Shown piece after piece: positions 27,730-36,379 of a DNA stretch of 64,000 nt. The notes below the pieces were generated by a model. That model had not been told where the DNA came from, did no database searches, and was given only the letters and a program-made list of their open reading frames with translations. Each line of letters opens with the position of its first letter. The first letter of the stretch is position 1. The DNA comes from Desulfolutivibrio sulfoxidireducens (lineage in GTDB: Bacteria > Desulfobacterota > Desulfovibrionia > Desulfovibrionales > Desulfovibrionaceae). The position numbers and the translations under genes were made by a program. The stretch lies in the NCBI RefSeq assembly GCF_013376475.1, contig NZ_CP045508.1:1423501-1487500 (forward strand), in the 5' to 3' direction.

Positions 27730-28782
27730 CTAGGCCCTCCCATTGGAACGCGCATACAGCGAAACCATGTACCAGGTGATGCCGGCCACGGCCGCAAGAC
27801 TGATCAGGAACACGGCCAGGGGGCCGTACTGCGGGACCACCGGCAGCTTTTCGGGATGAAAATATGGCCCGAGATAGGCCGCGCGCACCAGATCGCGCAT
27901 GCCGACCATGAGCGCCACGGTGAGGACCAGGGCGATGGTCGTTCTTCCGAGCTGGCCGCGAAGCCCGAAGATCAGGGCGGCGGCGACCGCCGCGAGTCCG
28001 GCCAGAAACACCGCCGTGTGCAGCCCGCTTTTGCCCATGAAAAGGAGCATGATGTCCGTGGGCAGGGCCAGAAGAAACCATATTCCGAGGGCGATCTGGA
28101 CCATGGTGGCCCGGGTGAACCAGGCAAGCCCCATGGCCTTCTTGGCCATGGCGGGTTTGTTCCCCAATGTCGCGGCGCGGGCGTTGGTCAGGGCCACGTA
28201 GAGCCCGCCCACGGCCAGGGAGGCGGTCACGAAATGCAGCCAGCGCGGAAAAAAGGTCGGATCGCCGAGGTTTAGGATCGTGCCGCCGGGAGTGTCGAGG
28301 TAGGCGGTCCAGGTCTCGGGCCGCTGCAACAGGGACATGATGTTGGACATGATGAAGCTGACCCCGAGCAGCAGCAGGGCCGCCAGGGTGATGGCCTGGG
28401 ACGGGGCCATTCCGGTTTTGATGCCGTAGCTGTAGATGTAAAGCAGGTAGTAGGCGGCCATGGCCAGGGCCACGAGCGTGAGCCAGAACACGGCCGAAAG
28501 CACCGAGGCCACGTACAGATAGCCGCCGAAAAGGACCGACAGGAACAACAGCGGCGGTACGCCGAGGTTGACGGTCAGGGCCAGCGTGGTGGGCAGGGTC
28601 CTGGCCAGGGCCGGGGCCGGGGTGTTGTATCGGCCGCCGGTGACCAGGGCGATGATCGAGCCTCCCAGGACCACGTTCATGAACAACAGGTGGGCGGTGA
28701 AGGTCACAAGCAAAAGGGCCTCGAATATTCCCCATGGGGCGGGGATGGTCACGAGGGGCGGGACGAGGGATGCCGGGTCCAT
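27730..28782 (-). CDS. Polytopic membrane partner of the multihaem cytochrome
   Basis: A 350-residue protein with about nine hydrophobic helices and several His within or near them (TAHLLFMN, FPRWLHFVTASLAVGG), possible haem b ligands. It has no CxxCH. ATG 28782 is chosen for the TCAGGAGG ribosome site; the frame continues upstream without support. It is three bases from the start of the CydA-like/octaheme gene, so the two probably form one respiratory complex. It resembles membrane subunits annotated as cytochrome-associated in sulfate reducers, but I cannot name the family. Confidence 0.75.
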   Translation of the reverse strand: MDPASLVPPLVTIPAPWGIFEALLLVTFTAHLLFMNVVLGGSIIALVTGGRYNTPAPALARTLPTTLALTVNLGVPPLLFLSVLFGGYLYVASVLSAVFWLTLVALAMAAYYLLYIYSYGIKTGMAPSQAITLAALLLLGVSFIMSNIMSLLQRPETWTAYLDTPGGTILNLGDPTFFPRWLHFVTASLAVGGLYVALTNARAATLGNKPAMAKKAMGLAWFTRATMVQIALGIWFLLALPTDIMLLFMGKSGLHTAVFLAGLAAVAAALIFGLRGQLGRTTIALVLTVALMVGMRDLVRAAYLGPYFHPEKLPVVPQYGPLAVFLISLAAVAGITWYMVSLYARSNGRA

Positions 28783-28876
28783 GCCGTGTCGACCTCCTGA
28801 TGGTTTTTCTCCCCGTAGCGATCCGGATGCGGCGGGACGGAGACGCGTCACTGCCAAGCGTAGCAGGGTTTCCGCG

Positions 28877-29092
28877 CTATTGTAAACCCGATGGCCGGTT
28901 ATCGACTGACTCCCCTGGCAGGACGGGACGCCCGGCCAGACCGCAAAACCCCTTGTCCGAATCCGCACCCTGGCCGGATACGGCACAGCGCCACATCATG
29001 CACATGGTTCCCTGGCAAAAGCGCAACTTGCCGTCATGGGTCGTAAGCAACGGACAGTACTTGAACTTGGCCTCCCTCTCGGAAAGAACCAT
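28877..29092 (-). CDS. Small Cys-rich protein
   Basis: A 71-residue protein with six Cys: YCPLL at 12-16, FCQGTMCMMWRC at 25-36 and GFCGL near 48. The spacing suggests metal or Fe-S binding. A full AAGGAGG ribosome site lies six bases before ATG 29092, which makes it a likely real gene despite its size. It is 19 bases downstream of the phosphatase gene on the same strand and so probably co-transcribed. Function unknown. Confidence 0.7.
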   Translation of the reverse strand: MVLSEREAKFKYCPLLTTHDGKLRFCQGTMCMMWRCAVSGQGADSDKGFCGLAGRPVLPGESVDNRPSGLQ

Positions 29093-29111
29093 GCCAGCCT
29101 CCTTGTCTGTG

Positions 29112-31253
29112 TTATGTGCGAAACGCCACCACCACCAGGGTCACGTCATCCTCCTGGGGGCCGGGTCCCCGGAAATCGTCCAGGGCCTGGGCCACGGCCT
29201 CGAGCACGGCGGTCGCGCCGGCCTGGGCCTTGTCCCGCACGATGTCCCGCAGGCGGTTTTTGCCGAACATCTCGCCGCCGGGGTTGCGGGTCTCCCAGAT
29301 GCCGTCGGACCCGATGACCAGCACCGACCCCGGCGGGGCCTCCTCCACGGCATTGTCGTCGTAGACCGCGTCCTCCACCACGCCCAGGGGCACCCCCCGG
29401 CCGCCGAGTTCCAGAAAGGTCCCGGTTCGCGGGTCATGGAGCAGGGCCGGATCGTGTCCGGCCCTGGCCCAGGCCAGGTGGCGGGCCGTGGGGTCGATCT
29501 CCAGGTAGAAAAGGGTCATGAACCGGCCCGTGCCCATGGTGTCCAGGGTCAGATCCCGGTTCACCCCGGCCAGTATCCCCCCCGGCGTGCCGCCTCCCTC
29601 GGCCCGGGGCCGCAACAGGGCCCTGGCCGTGGCCATCAGCAGAGCCGCGCCCACGCCGTGCCCGGTCACGTCCCCCACCACCACGCCCACGCGGCCGGCC
29701 TTCTCCCCCCCGAACTCGAAAAAGTCGTAGTAATCCCCGCCGGTTTCATCGCAGTAGATGCTCAGCGCGGCCATGTCCAGACCGGGCACGCGCGGCGGGG
29801 ATTTCGGCAGAAGCCGGTGTTGCACCTCCATGGCCAATTCCAGGGATTCGCGCATGCGCACCCGGTCCGCCAACTGAGGGGCCATCTCGTTGAAGATTCC
29901 GCCCAGTTCGGCCAGTTCATCGCGGCCTTTGGGGTGGGCCCGGGCCGAAAAATCGCCCGTGGCCAGCCGTCTGGCGGCCCGGGCCAGATCGGCGGCCGGG
30001 CGGGTCACGGTGCGCGCCCCGAAAAGGGTGGCCGGGATGAGCACGAGCATCACCAGCCCGGCCACGAGTCCCGAAAAGGCCAGTTGGTCCGCGATGCGTT
30101 GTTCGACATAGGTTGCGGCCTTCCGGGATTCGGCCAGGACCTCATCCACCGGGGCGATCTGGAGCAGGGCCTGGGACGGTCCGGCCGGGGCATAGGCCCA
30201 CAGGCTGTCGCGGCCCTCGAAGGACAGGCGGCGTACCCCGGATTTCCCCTCGGCCACATCCCGGGCCACCTCGGCAAAGGCCTCCCGGTTCTCAGATCGG
30301 ACCTGCTCCGGCTCCACCCGGGCCAGCCAGCCGTGGCGCTCGAAGCGCGGCCGGGAGCCGGCCGCGGCCAGAAGCTGGCGTTCGGCGTCGGCCGACGGCC
30401 GCACGGCGGTGACCAGAAACGAGGCCAGGTCATGGGAGATGTGGCCGCCCGGGGTCAGTTCGGCCAAAAGGTCGTCAAGCGGCGTGGTGAGGGCCGTGAC
30501 GGCGATAGCCTTCCCCGCGGCGTCGCGCAGGGCCATGGCCGTGGTCAGCACGATGCGCCTCAGGGCCGGGGCCACATAGGGCAGGGTCCAGACCGGATCG
30601 TCCCCGGGCTTTGCGGCCAGGGCCGAGGCATACCAGAAGCTTTCCCGGGGATCGAACAGCCCGGGGTGCTGGCCGTTTTTGAGGGTGACGGCGGTCAGGC
30701 CGTTGACGAGGGTCACCGCCCGCCACACGGTCAGGCCTCCAGGCCGGGCGAGGGTCGGGAAATCGTCGGCCAGGCGGGCCAGGCGGGCCATCTCCGGGCG
30801 CAGGACGGCCAGAGGCGCGCCGGGCGGGAAGGTATAGAGCAAGCGGGCATCGTCGAGCACTGCCGGGGTCAGGGACCCGTCCGGAGCGAGCGTCCGGTAG
30901 CCGGGATCCGTGGACATGTCCCGGCGAGCCATGCCCATGGGGCGGATCCTGACCAGAAAAGAGGCCTCCGCGTTCGACGCCGGAGGGGCGTCAACAAGGC
31001 GTTTTTGCACCGCGTCCGCCTGAAGTCGCAGGACCAGCTCCAAATTGTCCCTTTTGGCGCGCAAGAGCCGGGCGTGATCCTCCACCAGATCGGCCATGCG
31101 GCCCTGGGCCTCGCGGACCAGAAAGGTTCCCACATGCTCCGACAATTCCGACCCCAGCCGCTCCATGCCCCTGACGGCGTTGATGCGCAGGGCCGCAAAC
31201 GGCACCAGGGAAAAGCCCAAAAGCAGCAAAAAAAGCTTCCAGCCAAGCTTCAT
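29112..31253 (-). CDS. Membrane sensor with HAMP and SpoIIE-type (PP2C) phosphatase
   Basis: A 713-residue protein. N-terminal helix (LFLLLLGFSLVPFAAL), a large periplasmic sensor of about 370 residues, a second helix (SGLVAGLVMLVLIPATLFG), HAMP (ARRLATGDFSARAHPKGRDELAEL), then a SpoIIE/RsbU-type serine phosphatase from about 470. Metal-ligand motifs are GGDYYDFF, GDVTGHGVGAALLMA, GHDPALL and GSDGIWE. Such proteins dephosphorylate anti-sigma-factor antagonists in partner-switching signalling. No anti-sigma or antagonist gene is adjacent; the small Cys-rich protein is. Confidence 0.9.
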   Translation of the reverse strand: MKLGWKLFLLLLGFSLVPFAALRINAVRGMERLGSELSEHVGTFLVREAQGRMADLVEDHARLLRAKRDNLELVLRLQADAVQKRLVDAPPASNAEASFLVRIRPMGMARRDMSTDPGYRTLAPDGSLTPAVLDDARLLYTFPPGAPLAVLRPEMARLARLADDFPTLARPGGLTVWRAVTLVNGLTAVTLKNGQHPGLFDPRESFWYASALAAKPGDDPVWTLPYVAPALRRIVLTTAMALRDAAGKAIAVTALTTPLDDLLAELTPGGHISHDLASFLVTAVRPSADAERQLLAAAGSRPRFERHGWLARVEPEQVRSENREAFAEVARDVAEGKSGVRRLSFEGRDSLWAYAPAGPSQALLQIAPVDEVLAESRKAATYVEQRIADQLAFSGLVAGLVMLVLIPATLFGARTVTRPAADLARAARRLATGDFSARAHPKGRDELAELGGIFNEMAPQLADRVRMRESLELAMEVQHRLLPKSPPRVPGLDMAALSIYCDETGGDYYDFFEFGGEKAGRVGVVVGDVTGHGVGAALLMATARALLRPRAEGGGTPGGILAGVNRDLTLDTMGTGRFMTLFYLEIDPTARHLAWARAGHDPALLHDPRTGTFLELGGRGVPLGVVEDAVYDDNAVEEAPPGSVLVIGSDGIWETRNPGGEMFGKNRLRDIVRDKAQAGATAVLEAVAQALDDFRGPGPQEDDVTLVVVAFRT

Positions 31254-31346
31254 GGCCGGGCTCCGTGCGGGGCGGGCGTATTCATGCTGGGTGTTTTAGC
31301 GTTATGCGGCGTTTCCGGCAACCGGGAGAGCCGGGGAGAGGAGGAA

Positions 31347-31402
31347 CCGGGGCTGCCGCCCCGGACCCCGCCCGGGGGGAATCATTCCCCCCGGACTCCC
31401 CG
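31347..31402. repeat. 56-bp dispersed palindromic repeat, intact copy
   Basis: It contains the perfect palindrome CCGGGGGGAAT-C-ATTCCCCCCGG (31372-31394) after CCGGGGCTGCCGCCCCGG. A second copy, 33054-33096 plus 34506-34522, has the same length once the IS481 element and a 4-base duplication are removed. Directly after it is the hairpin CCGGGCGC-TGT-GCGCCCGG (31406-31424). Confidence 0.8.
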
Positions 31403-31446
31403 TCGCCGGGCGCTGTGCGCCCGGACGATGGGTGATGCGGGGGATG

Positions 31447-32379
31447 TCATGCGTCGCGGCCCTGCAGCAGATGTGCGCGGGCGAAGCGGGATATCTCGTC
31501 CATGGCCTGCGTCGCCTCGGGAAACATGGGGGCGAGCATCGGGTAGCAGTGGATCATGCCCACGCCCTCGCGAAAGGTGACGTCCACGCCCGCCTCCCGG
31601 GCGCGCCGGGCGAAGGCCTCGCCGTCGTCGAAGAGTTCGTCGTCGGCCCCGGCGTTGATCAGAAGCGGCGGCAGGCCGGCCGGATCACCGAAAAGCGGCG
31701 ACATGAGCGGGTCGCGGCGGTCGGCCCCGGCCGCGTAATGGTTGGCGAAGACCGTCCAGGAATCCCGGGGGGCCACGGAGCGCGCGTTGCGGGTGCGGTA
31801 GCCTGGGGCGGAACACGTCAGATCGGTCCAGGGCGAGATGGCCACGGCGGCGCAGGGAAGCGGCAGCCCGGTCCCGCGCAGGGCCAGAAGCAGCGCCAGG
31901 ACCAGCCCGCCGCCCGCCGATTCCCCGGCGACCAGGATGTCCCGCGGCCTGTAGCGCGCAAGCAAGGCCCGGTAGACGGCCACGGAGTCCTCCACGGCGG
32001 CCGGATAGGGATGCTCGGGGGCGAGGCGGTAGGCGTAGGTGAGGGCGGCAAACCCCAGGGCGTTCGCAAAGGCGGCCACGAATCCGCGATGACCGGCGCA
32101 TGACCCGGACACGTAGCCGCCGCCGTGGGCGTACAATACGACCTTTTCCCCGGGCGCGGCGGCGGGGCGCAGCCATTCGGCCGCGACGCCGCCCATGGCC
32201 TCGGGTTCCACGCGCACCCCTTCGGGGATGCGCGACATCCTGGCGGCGGTTTGTTCGCATTGGTCGCGAAAGTCCTGGATGGAGCTTTGCATGGTGAAGA
32301 CGTCGCGGCGCAGGCGGCCCCGGAAGAGATGGCGATGGCGGATGAGCCCGTTGATCACACAACTTTTTATGCTCTGCAC
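31447..32379 (-). CDS. Alpha/beta hydrolase of the hormone-sensitive-lipase family
   Basis: A 310-residue esterase-like enzyme. Oxyanion motif HGGGYVSGS near residue 84, nucleophile elbow GESAGGG near 156, a likely acid Asp in INAGADDELFDDG and catalytic His in GMIHCYPM. The GTG 32379 start follows AAGGA. It starts 10 bases after the TetR-family stop, so the regulator and hydrolase form one operon. The regulator may respond to the hydrolase substrate or to a related lipophilic compound (inference). Natural substrate unknown. Confidence 0.88.
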   Translation of the reverse strand: MQSIKSCVINGLIRHRHLFRGRLRRDVFTMQSSIQDFRDQCEQTAARMSRIPEGVRVEPEAMGGVAAEWLRPAAAPGEKVVLYAHGGGYVSGSCAGHRGFVAAFANALGFAALTYAYRLAPEHPYPAAVEDSVAVYRALLARYRPRDILVAGESAGGGLVLALLLALRGTGLPLPCAAVAISPWTDLTCSAPGYRTRNARSVAPRDSWTVFANHYAAGADRRDPLMSPLFGDPAGLPPLLINAGADDELFDDGEAFARRAREAGVDVTFREGVGMIHCYPMLAPMFPEATQAMDEISRFARAHLLQGRDA

Positions 32380-32389
32380 GGCGTGGTCC

Positions 32390-32992
32390 TTATTTGAGAA
32401 AAAGCGGCAGGATGAAATCGGGGTCGGGCGCGCCGAGGGCGTCGCCATGCACGGCATGGTGGATGGAAAGCCCCTTGACCAGGGCCCAGAACAGCATGGC
32501 CATGTCGCGGGGATCGCCGTCCCGGACGGTCCCTTCCTGCTGGCCTGTGGCGAACAGGCGTTCCATGACCCGGTACGGCCCCCGGGCGTGGCGTTCGATG
32601 ATCTCGCGCGCGGGGTCGGGCAGGGCCTTCGAGGCGGAAACGAGGGCCACCAGGAGATGGTGCTTCCCGGTTTCGGCGTTCTCCTGAATCCCGCGCACAA
32701 GGGTGCGCAGGGCGAGCCGGATCTTGTCCGCCACAGGGGCCTCGAGGGCTTCGAGGCCGCGCGCGGCGGCGTCCATCTTCGGCAGGGACTCCGCAAGCAG
32801 GGCGGCCAGGAGATCGTCCTTGCTCCGGAAATAGTGGTAGAGCAGCCCGGAAGAGACCCCGGCCTGCGCCGCGATGTCCACGATGCGGGTCGCGGCGAAG
32901 CCCCTGCTGACGAAAAGCCCCAGCGCGCTGGAAAGGATTTTCGTCCGCTGCGCGTCGCGCTGGAGCTGGTTCTGTTCCTGGTTTCGGCCCAT
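32390..32992 (-). CDS. TetR/AcrR-family transcriptional regulator
   Basis: A 200-residue repressor. The N-terminal HTH reads RTKILSSALGLFVSRGFAATR...AQAGVSSGLLYHYFRSKDDLLAAL. The C-terminal ligand-binding helices are family-typical. ATG 32992 (MGRNQEQN) is preferred over ATG 33025 because a palindromic operator-like site would otherwise lie inside the coding region. It probably represses itself and the downstream hydrolase. Confidence 0.9.
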   Translation of the reverse strand: MGRNQEQNQLQRDAQRTKILSSALGLFVSRGFAATRIVDIAAQAGVSSGLLYHYFRSKDDLLAALLAESLPKMDAAARGLEALEAPVADKIRLALRTLVRGIQENAETGKHHLLVALVSASKALPDPAREIIERHARGPYRVMERLFATGQQEGTVRDGDPRDMAMLFWALVKGLSIHHAVHGDALGAPDPDFILPLFLK

Positions 32993-33002
32993 GGTCTTTT
33001 TA

Positions 33003-33022
33003 TTGATTGAATTTTCAGTCAA
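33003..33022. promoter_or_regulatory. Candidate autoregulatory operator of the TetR gene
   Basis: TTGATTGAATTTTCAGTCAA is a 20-base palindrome with one mismatch per arm, ten bases upstream of ATG 32992. Size and position are typical of TetR-family operators. Confidence 0.6.
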
Positions 33023-33096
33023 CATATCAGGACGACGCGCCGTAGTCAAGAGGCCGGGGCTGCCGCCCCGAACCCCGCCCGGGGGGAATCATTCCC

Positions 33097-34505
33097 TGTG
33101 CAACCGGGAACATGGGTAACACTTTAAACCGGGTACATAGGTGACACTCCGGTTGTTTTTCCCCCAGCCAACGGGGCTGCCAAGCCGAGTTGGGCGGCGG
33201 CCGAGAATGGGCCTACAAAGAGCCCGTCGGAGGCCGCCGCCCATCTCGGCCACAAAATGATTCCCATTCGCTCAGGGGCCTAACTCCCGACAACGATTCA
33301 TGAAACCACCCCACAAGCATCTCTCCGGCAAACACAAGCCATCGATCTTCGTGGTCACGGACCAGGCCGATCTGTTCTTTTCCGAATGCCTCGCCGACAA
33401 AACGCAGTGTCCCCTTCCAAAAAAACATGCCGTCTTTTCGAACGGACCGGACCTCAAAGTAACCTGGATATGTGAATCCCTTTCTACCAGTATAACGCCG
33501 AGGCGATGGAGAATATACCGATCCTGGCGTTTTCTGCTGCAAGGATTCATGGGGACGAAGCGTATTAAATCGTTCTCTCCAGGCGTCAAAACGATACTGC
33601 TGTTCATATATATCACGTGCTGGTGGCAATATAGCTTCAAACTTCAATGTTCTATGCATACGCTCATGGCTTCCGTTTTGTTGCGGCTTCCCAGGAGTTA
33701 TGAATTCTATATCAATTCCAATCTGCATCCATCTCAGACTTAAATATGTCAGCCCTCCTGGTCCAGTTGAGCCAAACGGGGAACCATTGTCCATTCTGAG
33801 TGCCAGTGGCACTCCATACGTAGTGAAGATTGTTTCAAAATCTTTTTCTACTTCAGAGGCCGATTGTTTTCTGTGCCCCTTGCACCACAAGACATATCGG
33901 CTATGCAAATCTGTTACGGTTAATGGATGGCAGACGAAATGGTCTTTGGTCCGGAACCATCCTTTATAATCCACAGCCCATACATCGTTGGCAGATGTTG
34001 GCTCCCTCAAAAAATGGGTTTTCGTCTTCCCGTAATTTCGTTTTTTTACTTTTCTAGGAACTACCAAGCCATGGCGATACAATATATCTCCTGCGGTGCT
34101 CGCTGAGATGACGTGGCTTTCCTTCATCTCCATTTCAAGAAGCGCAACAAGCTTTTTCGGACCCCACTTTGGATAGAGGTTGCGCAACTCAATTAACCGT
34201 GCTTCTATCTTGTCACTGGTCTTATGTGGACATGAATGAGGCGCTCGACTTTGATCTATACAGGCTTCAAAACCACCTTCAGCATGCCTTTCTAACCACA
34301 TATAGCCTGTCTTGCGACTGATTCCATAGTCATGGCAAAGCTGCTGGATCGATTTCATGCCCAGTTGTGTTTCAACGACGAATCGAACACGCTCATCCAT
34401 GGGATTAACCTGTTTCCAAGGCATCGGACACCTCCGATACCCTTATCGGAAACTGTTACCCATGTTCCCGGTCTAAACTGTCACCTATGTACCCGGTTCA
34501 TACAT
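33097..34505 (-). mobile_element. IS481-family insertion sequence, complete
   Basis: A 1409-bp element with matching ends. The left begins TGTGCAACCGGGAACATGGG; the right end (reversed) begins TGTATGAACCGGGTACATAG. Each end holds two tandem motifs of the kind ACCGGG(A/T)ACAT(A/G)GGT(A/G)ACA in opposite order. It is flanked by TCCC (33093-33096 and 34506-34509). Removing the element and one TCCC restores the 56-bp repeat seen intact at 31347, which fixes the boundaries. Confidence 0.85.
33213..34424 (-). CDS. IS481-family transposase
   Basis: A 403-residue DDE transposase. An N-terminal HTH (SIQQLCHDYGISRKTGYMWLER) is followed by the integrase core. The catalytic residues appear in VWAVDYKGWF (first Asp), RMDNGSPFG (second Asp) and GSHERMHRTLK (Glu). 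It cuts and joins the element ends. Apparently intact, with no internal stop, so the element may be active. AT-richer than its surroundings. Confidence 0.92.
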   Translation of the reverse strand: MPWKQVNPMDERVRFVVETQLGMKSIQQLCHDYGISRKTGYMWLERHAEGGFEACIDQSRAPHSCPHKTSDKIEARLIELRNLYPKWGPKKLVALLEMEMKESHVISASTAGDILYRHGLVVPRKVKKRNYGKTKTHFLREPTSANDVWAVDYKGWFRTKDHFVCHPLTVTDLHSRYVLWCKGHRKQSASEVEKDFETIFTTYGVPLALRMDNGSPFGSTGPGGLTYLSLRWMQIGIDIEFITPGKPQQNGSHERMHRTLKFEAILPPARDIYEQQYRFDAWRERFNTLRPHESLQQKTPGSVYSPSPRRYTGRKGFTYPGYFEVRSVRKDGMFFWKGTLRFVGEAFGKEQIGLVRDHEDRWLVFAGEMLVGWFHESLSGVRPLSEWESFCGRDGRRPPTGSL

Positions 34506-34522
34506 CCCCCCGGACTCCCCGT

Positions 34523-34573
34523 TTCCTGGCGCGTCCCGCCGCCGCGTCGCGGCGGCGGGACGCGCCAGGAAAG
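34523..34573. repeat. Perfect 25-bp hairpin
   Basis: Two 25-base perfect arms, starting TTTCCTGGCGCG and ending CGCGCCAGGAAA, surround a single T. It follows the split 56-bp repeat directly, in the place where the other copy has its CCGGGCGC hairpin. Confidence 0.85.
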
Positions 34574-34642
34574 ACGGAACGCACGGGGGAACATGGTTCC
34601 ACGGGCCGTGGCGCCGCGCGCGGGGCGAAGCCTGTGCGGGGT

Positions 34643-34664
34643 CCAGGGGGCCAGCGCCCCCTGG
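34643..34664. repeat. Hairpin downstream of recN
   Basis: CCAGGGGGC-CAGC-GCCCCCTGG, 9-base arms, 50 bases past the recN stop on the minus strand. It has no T-tract. Confidence 0.55.
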
Positions 34665-34713
34665 TGGTGGAGGGGTATGGGGAGGAGGCGAAGCCTTCTC
34701 CCCATAATACTTT

Positions 34714-36333
34714 CTATTCCAGCAAAAGGTGTTGCGCCAGGGCCTGGCCCTTGTCGCCGCCGCCGGCCATGCGGGCCAGCTCGTCGGCCACCTGGGCCGG
34801 GCTGAGGCGGGCGCAGCGGGTGGAGGTGGCGGTGTCGGTGGTTTCCTTGTGTACCCGGAAGTGGCGCTCGGCCCTGGCCGCCAGTTGCGGCCAGTGGGAG
34901 ATGAGGATGATCTGGGAGGATTTGGCCAGATCGACCAGCCGATCGGCCACGCTGCCCAGCGTCAGGCCGCCTATCCCGGCGTCCACCTCGTCGAAGATGA
35001 GCGTGGGCTGTTCGGACTCGGCGCGCAGGCTGGTCACGGCCAAAAGGAACCGGGAGAGCTCGCCGCCGGAGGCGATCTTGTCCAGGGGCTGTGGCGGCTG
35101 GCCGGGGTTGGGTTTCCACAGGATGCGGGCGCGGTCCTCGGTCAGTGGGGCTTCCAGGTGCGGGGCGGCATAGACCGGGGCCGGGGTGAAGTCGAAGAGG
35201 ATGTCCAGTTGCGGGGCGAAGCCAAGGCCGGCGAGTTCGGATTTGAGGCGTCCGGCCAGACGGTTCGCGGCCTCGCGGCGGGCTGTGGCCAGGGCGGAAA
35301 GGGTATGGGAAAGCTTTTCGCACAGGGTCTTTTCCTCGCGGCGAAGCGTGGCCATATCCAGGCCGCAGACATCGAGGAAGCTTAGGTTGGTCTCGATTTC
35401 CGCGTTCAGGTCGACGATCTCGTCCAGGGATTTTTTGAGCTTGCGTTTGAGCTGGGCCAGTTCGAAGAGGCGGGCCTCGATGACGTCGGGGTCGTCGTCC
35501 GGGGAGGCGGCCAGGGGGGTGGCCCGCAGGCGCTGGGCCAGGTCGCGCAGGGTGTGTCGCGCCGAGGCCACGGTCTCGCGGTCGGCGGCGAATTCCGGAA
35601 AAGCGGCGGCCACGGCTCCGACTTCGCGCTCCAGGTCGGCCAGGATGCGCACGGCTCCGGTCTCGGCCGCAAGCAGGTCCAGGGCCCGGCCCACGGCCTC
35701 GCGGCCTTTTTTGGAATAGGCCAGGGCGGCCTTGCGGGCCAGGAGGTCGTCTTCCTCGCCGCGAACCGGGGCCACCCGGCCGATCTCGCCGCGCTGGTAT
35801 TCCAGGAGTTCGCGCCGGGCCGTCAGGTCGCGCACGCGGTCTTCGAGGGCCGTGATGCGGCCGGCCAGGGCGGCCAGATCGCGCAGGAGGGCGTTTTTTC
35901 CGGCGGGCAGGTGGGATGCGTCCGGGTCCAGGAAGGCGTCGAGCAGGGCGGCCTGAAAGGCGGGCTGCAGGAGTTTTTGCTGGCCGTGCTGGCCCACATG
36001 AAGAAGCAGTCTGGGCCGCAGGTCGCGCAAGGCGTCCTGGGAGGCCAGGCGGTCGTTGATGGAGACGCGGCCGCGGCCGGTGCCGGCGGCCAGTTCGCGG
36101 CGCAGGACGTACTCTTCGCCGTCCAGGTAAAAAAGGGCCTCGACCACGGCCTTTTCGGCCCCGGGGCGCACCAGATCCGGGGGCATTTTCTCGCCGGTGA
36201 GGAAATTGAGCGCGCTCACGATGAAGGACTTGCCCGCGCCGGTCTCGCCGGTGAGGGCGTTCAGGCCCGGCGCGAATTCGAGTTCCATGTCCTCGATAAG
36301 GGCCAGGTCCTTGATGCGCAGGAGTTCGATCAT
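34714..36333 (-). CDS. recN: DNA repair protein RecN
   Basis: A 539-residue SMC-like ATPase of double-strand-break repair. It begins IELLRIKDLALIEDMELEF and has Walker A GETGAGKS near residue 30 and long coiled coil from about 150 to 350. The C-terminal signature and Walker B read IASGGELSRFLLAV and TLIFDEVDAGIGG. Length fits RecN (about 550). It follows the oligopeptide permease genes by 46 bases on the same strand, an uncommon pairing. Confidence 0.95.
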   Translation of the reverse strand: MIELLRIKDLALIEDMELEFAPGLNALTGETGAGKSFIVSALNFLTGEKMPPDLVRPGAEKAVVEALFYLDGEEYVLRRELAAGTGRGRVSINDRLASQDALRDLRPRLLLHVGQHGQQKLLQPAFQAALLDAFLDPDASHLPAGKNALLRDLAALAGRITALEDRVRDLTARRELLEYQRGEIGRVAPVRGEEDDLLARKAALAYSKKGREAVGRALDLLAAETGAVRILADLEREVGAVAAAFPEFAADRETVASARHTLRDLAQRLRATPLAASPDDDPDVIEARLFELAQLKRKLKKSLDEIVDLNAEIETNLSFLDVCGLDMATLRREEKTLCEKLSHTLSALATARREAANRLAGRLKSELAGLGFAPQLDILFDFTPAPVYAAPHLEAPLTEDRARILWKPNPGQPPQPLDKIASGGELSRFLLAVTSLRAESEQPTLIFDEVDAGIGGLTLGSVADRLVDLAKSSQIILISHWPQLAARAERHFRVHKETTDTATSTRCARLSPAQVADELARMAGGGDKGQALAQHLLLE

Positions 36334-36379
36334 GGTTTACGCGTCCCGATCAGAGGGGAAGACCCGTTGTCCGCCGACG

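Noticed and set aside
25387-28275. 962-residue plus-strand frame opposite the cytochrome genes
   Set aside because: The opposite strand encodes a protein with eight CxxCH motifs and membrane helices; the plus frame has shadow composition.
28734-31580. 948-residue plus-strand frame
   Set aside because: It is antisense to the HAMP/SpoIIE phosphatase, which has intact catalytic motifs; there is no recognisable domain in the plus frame.
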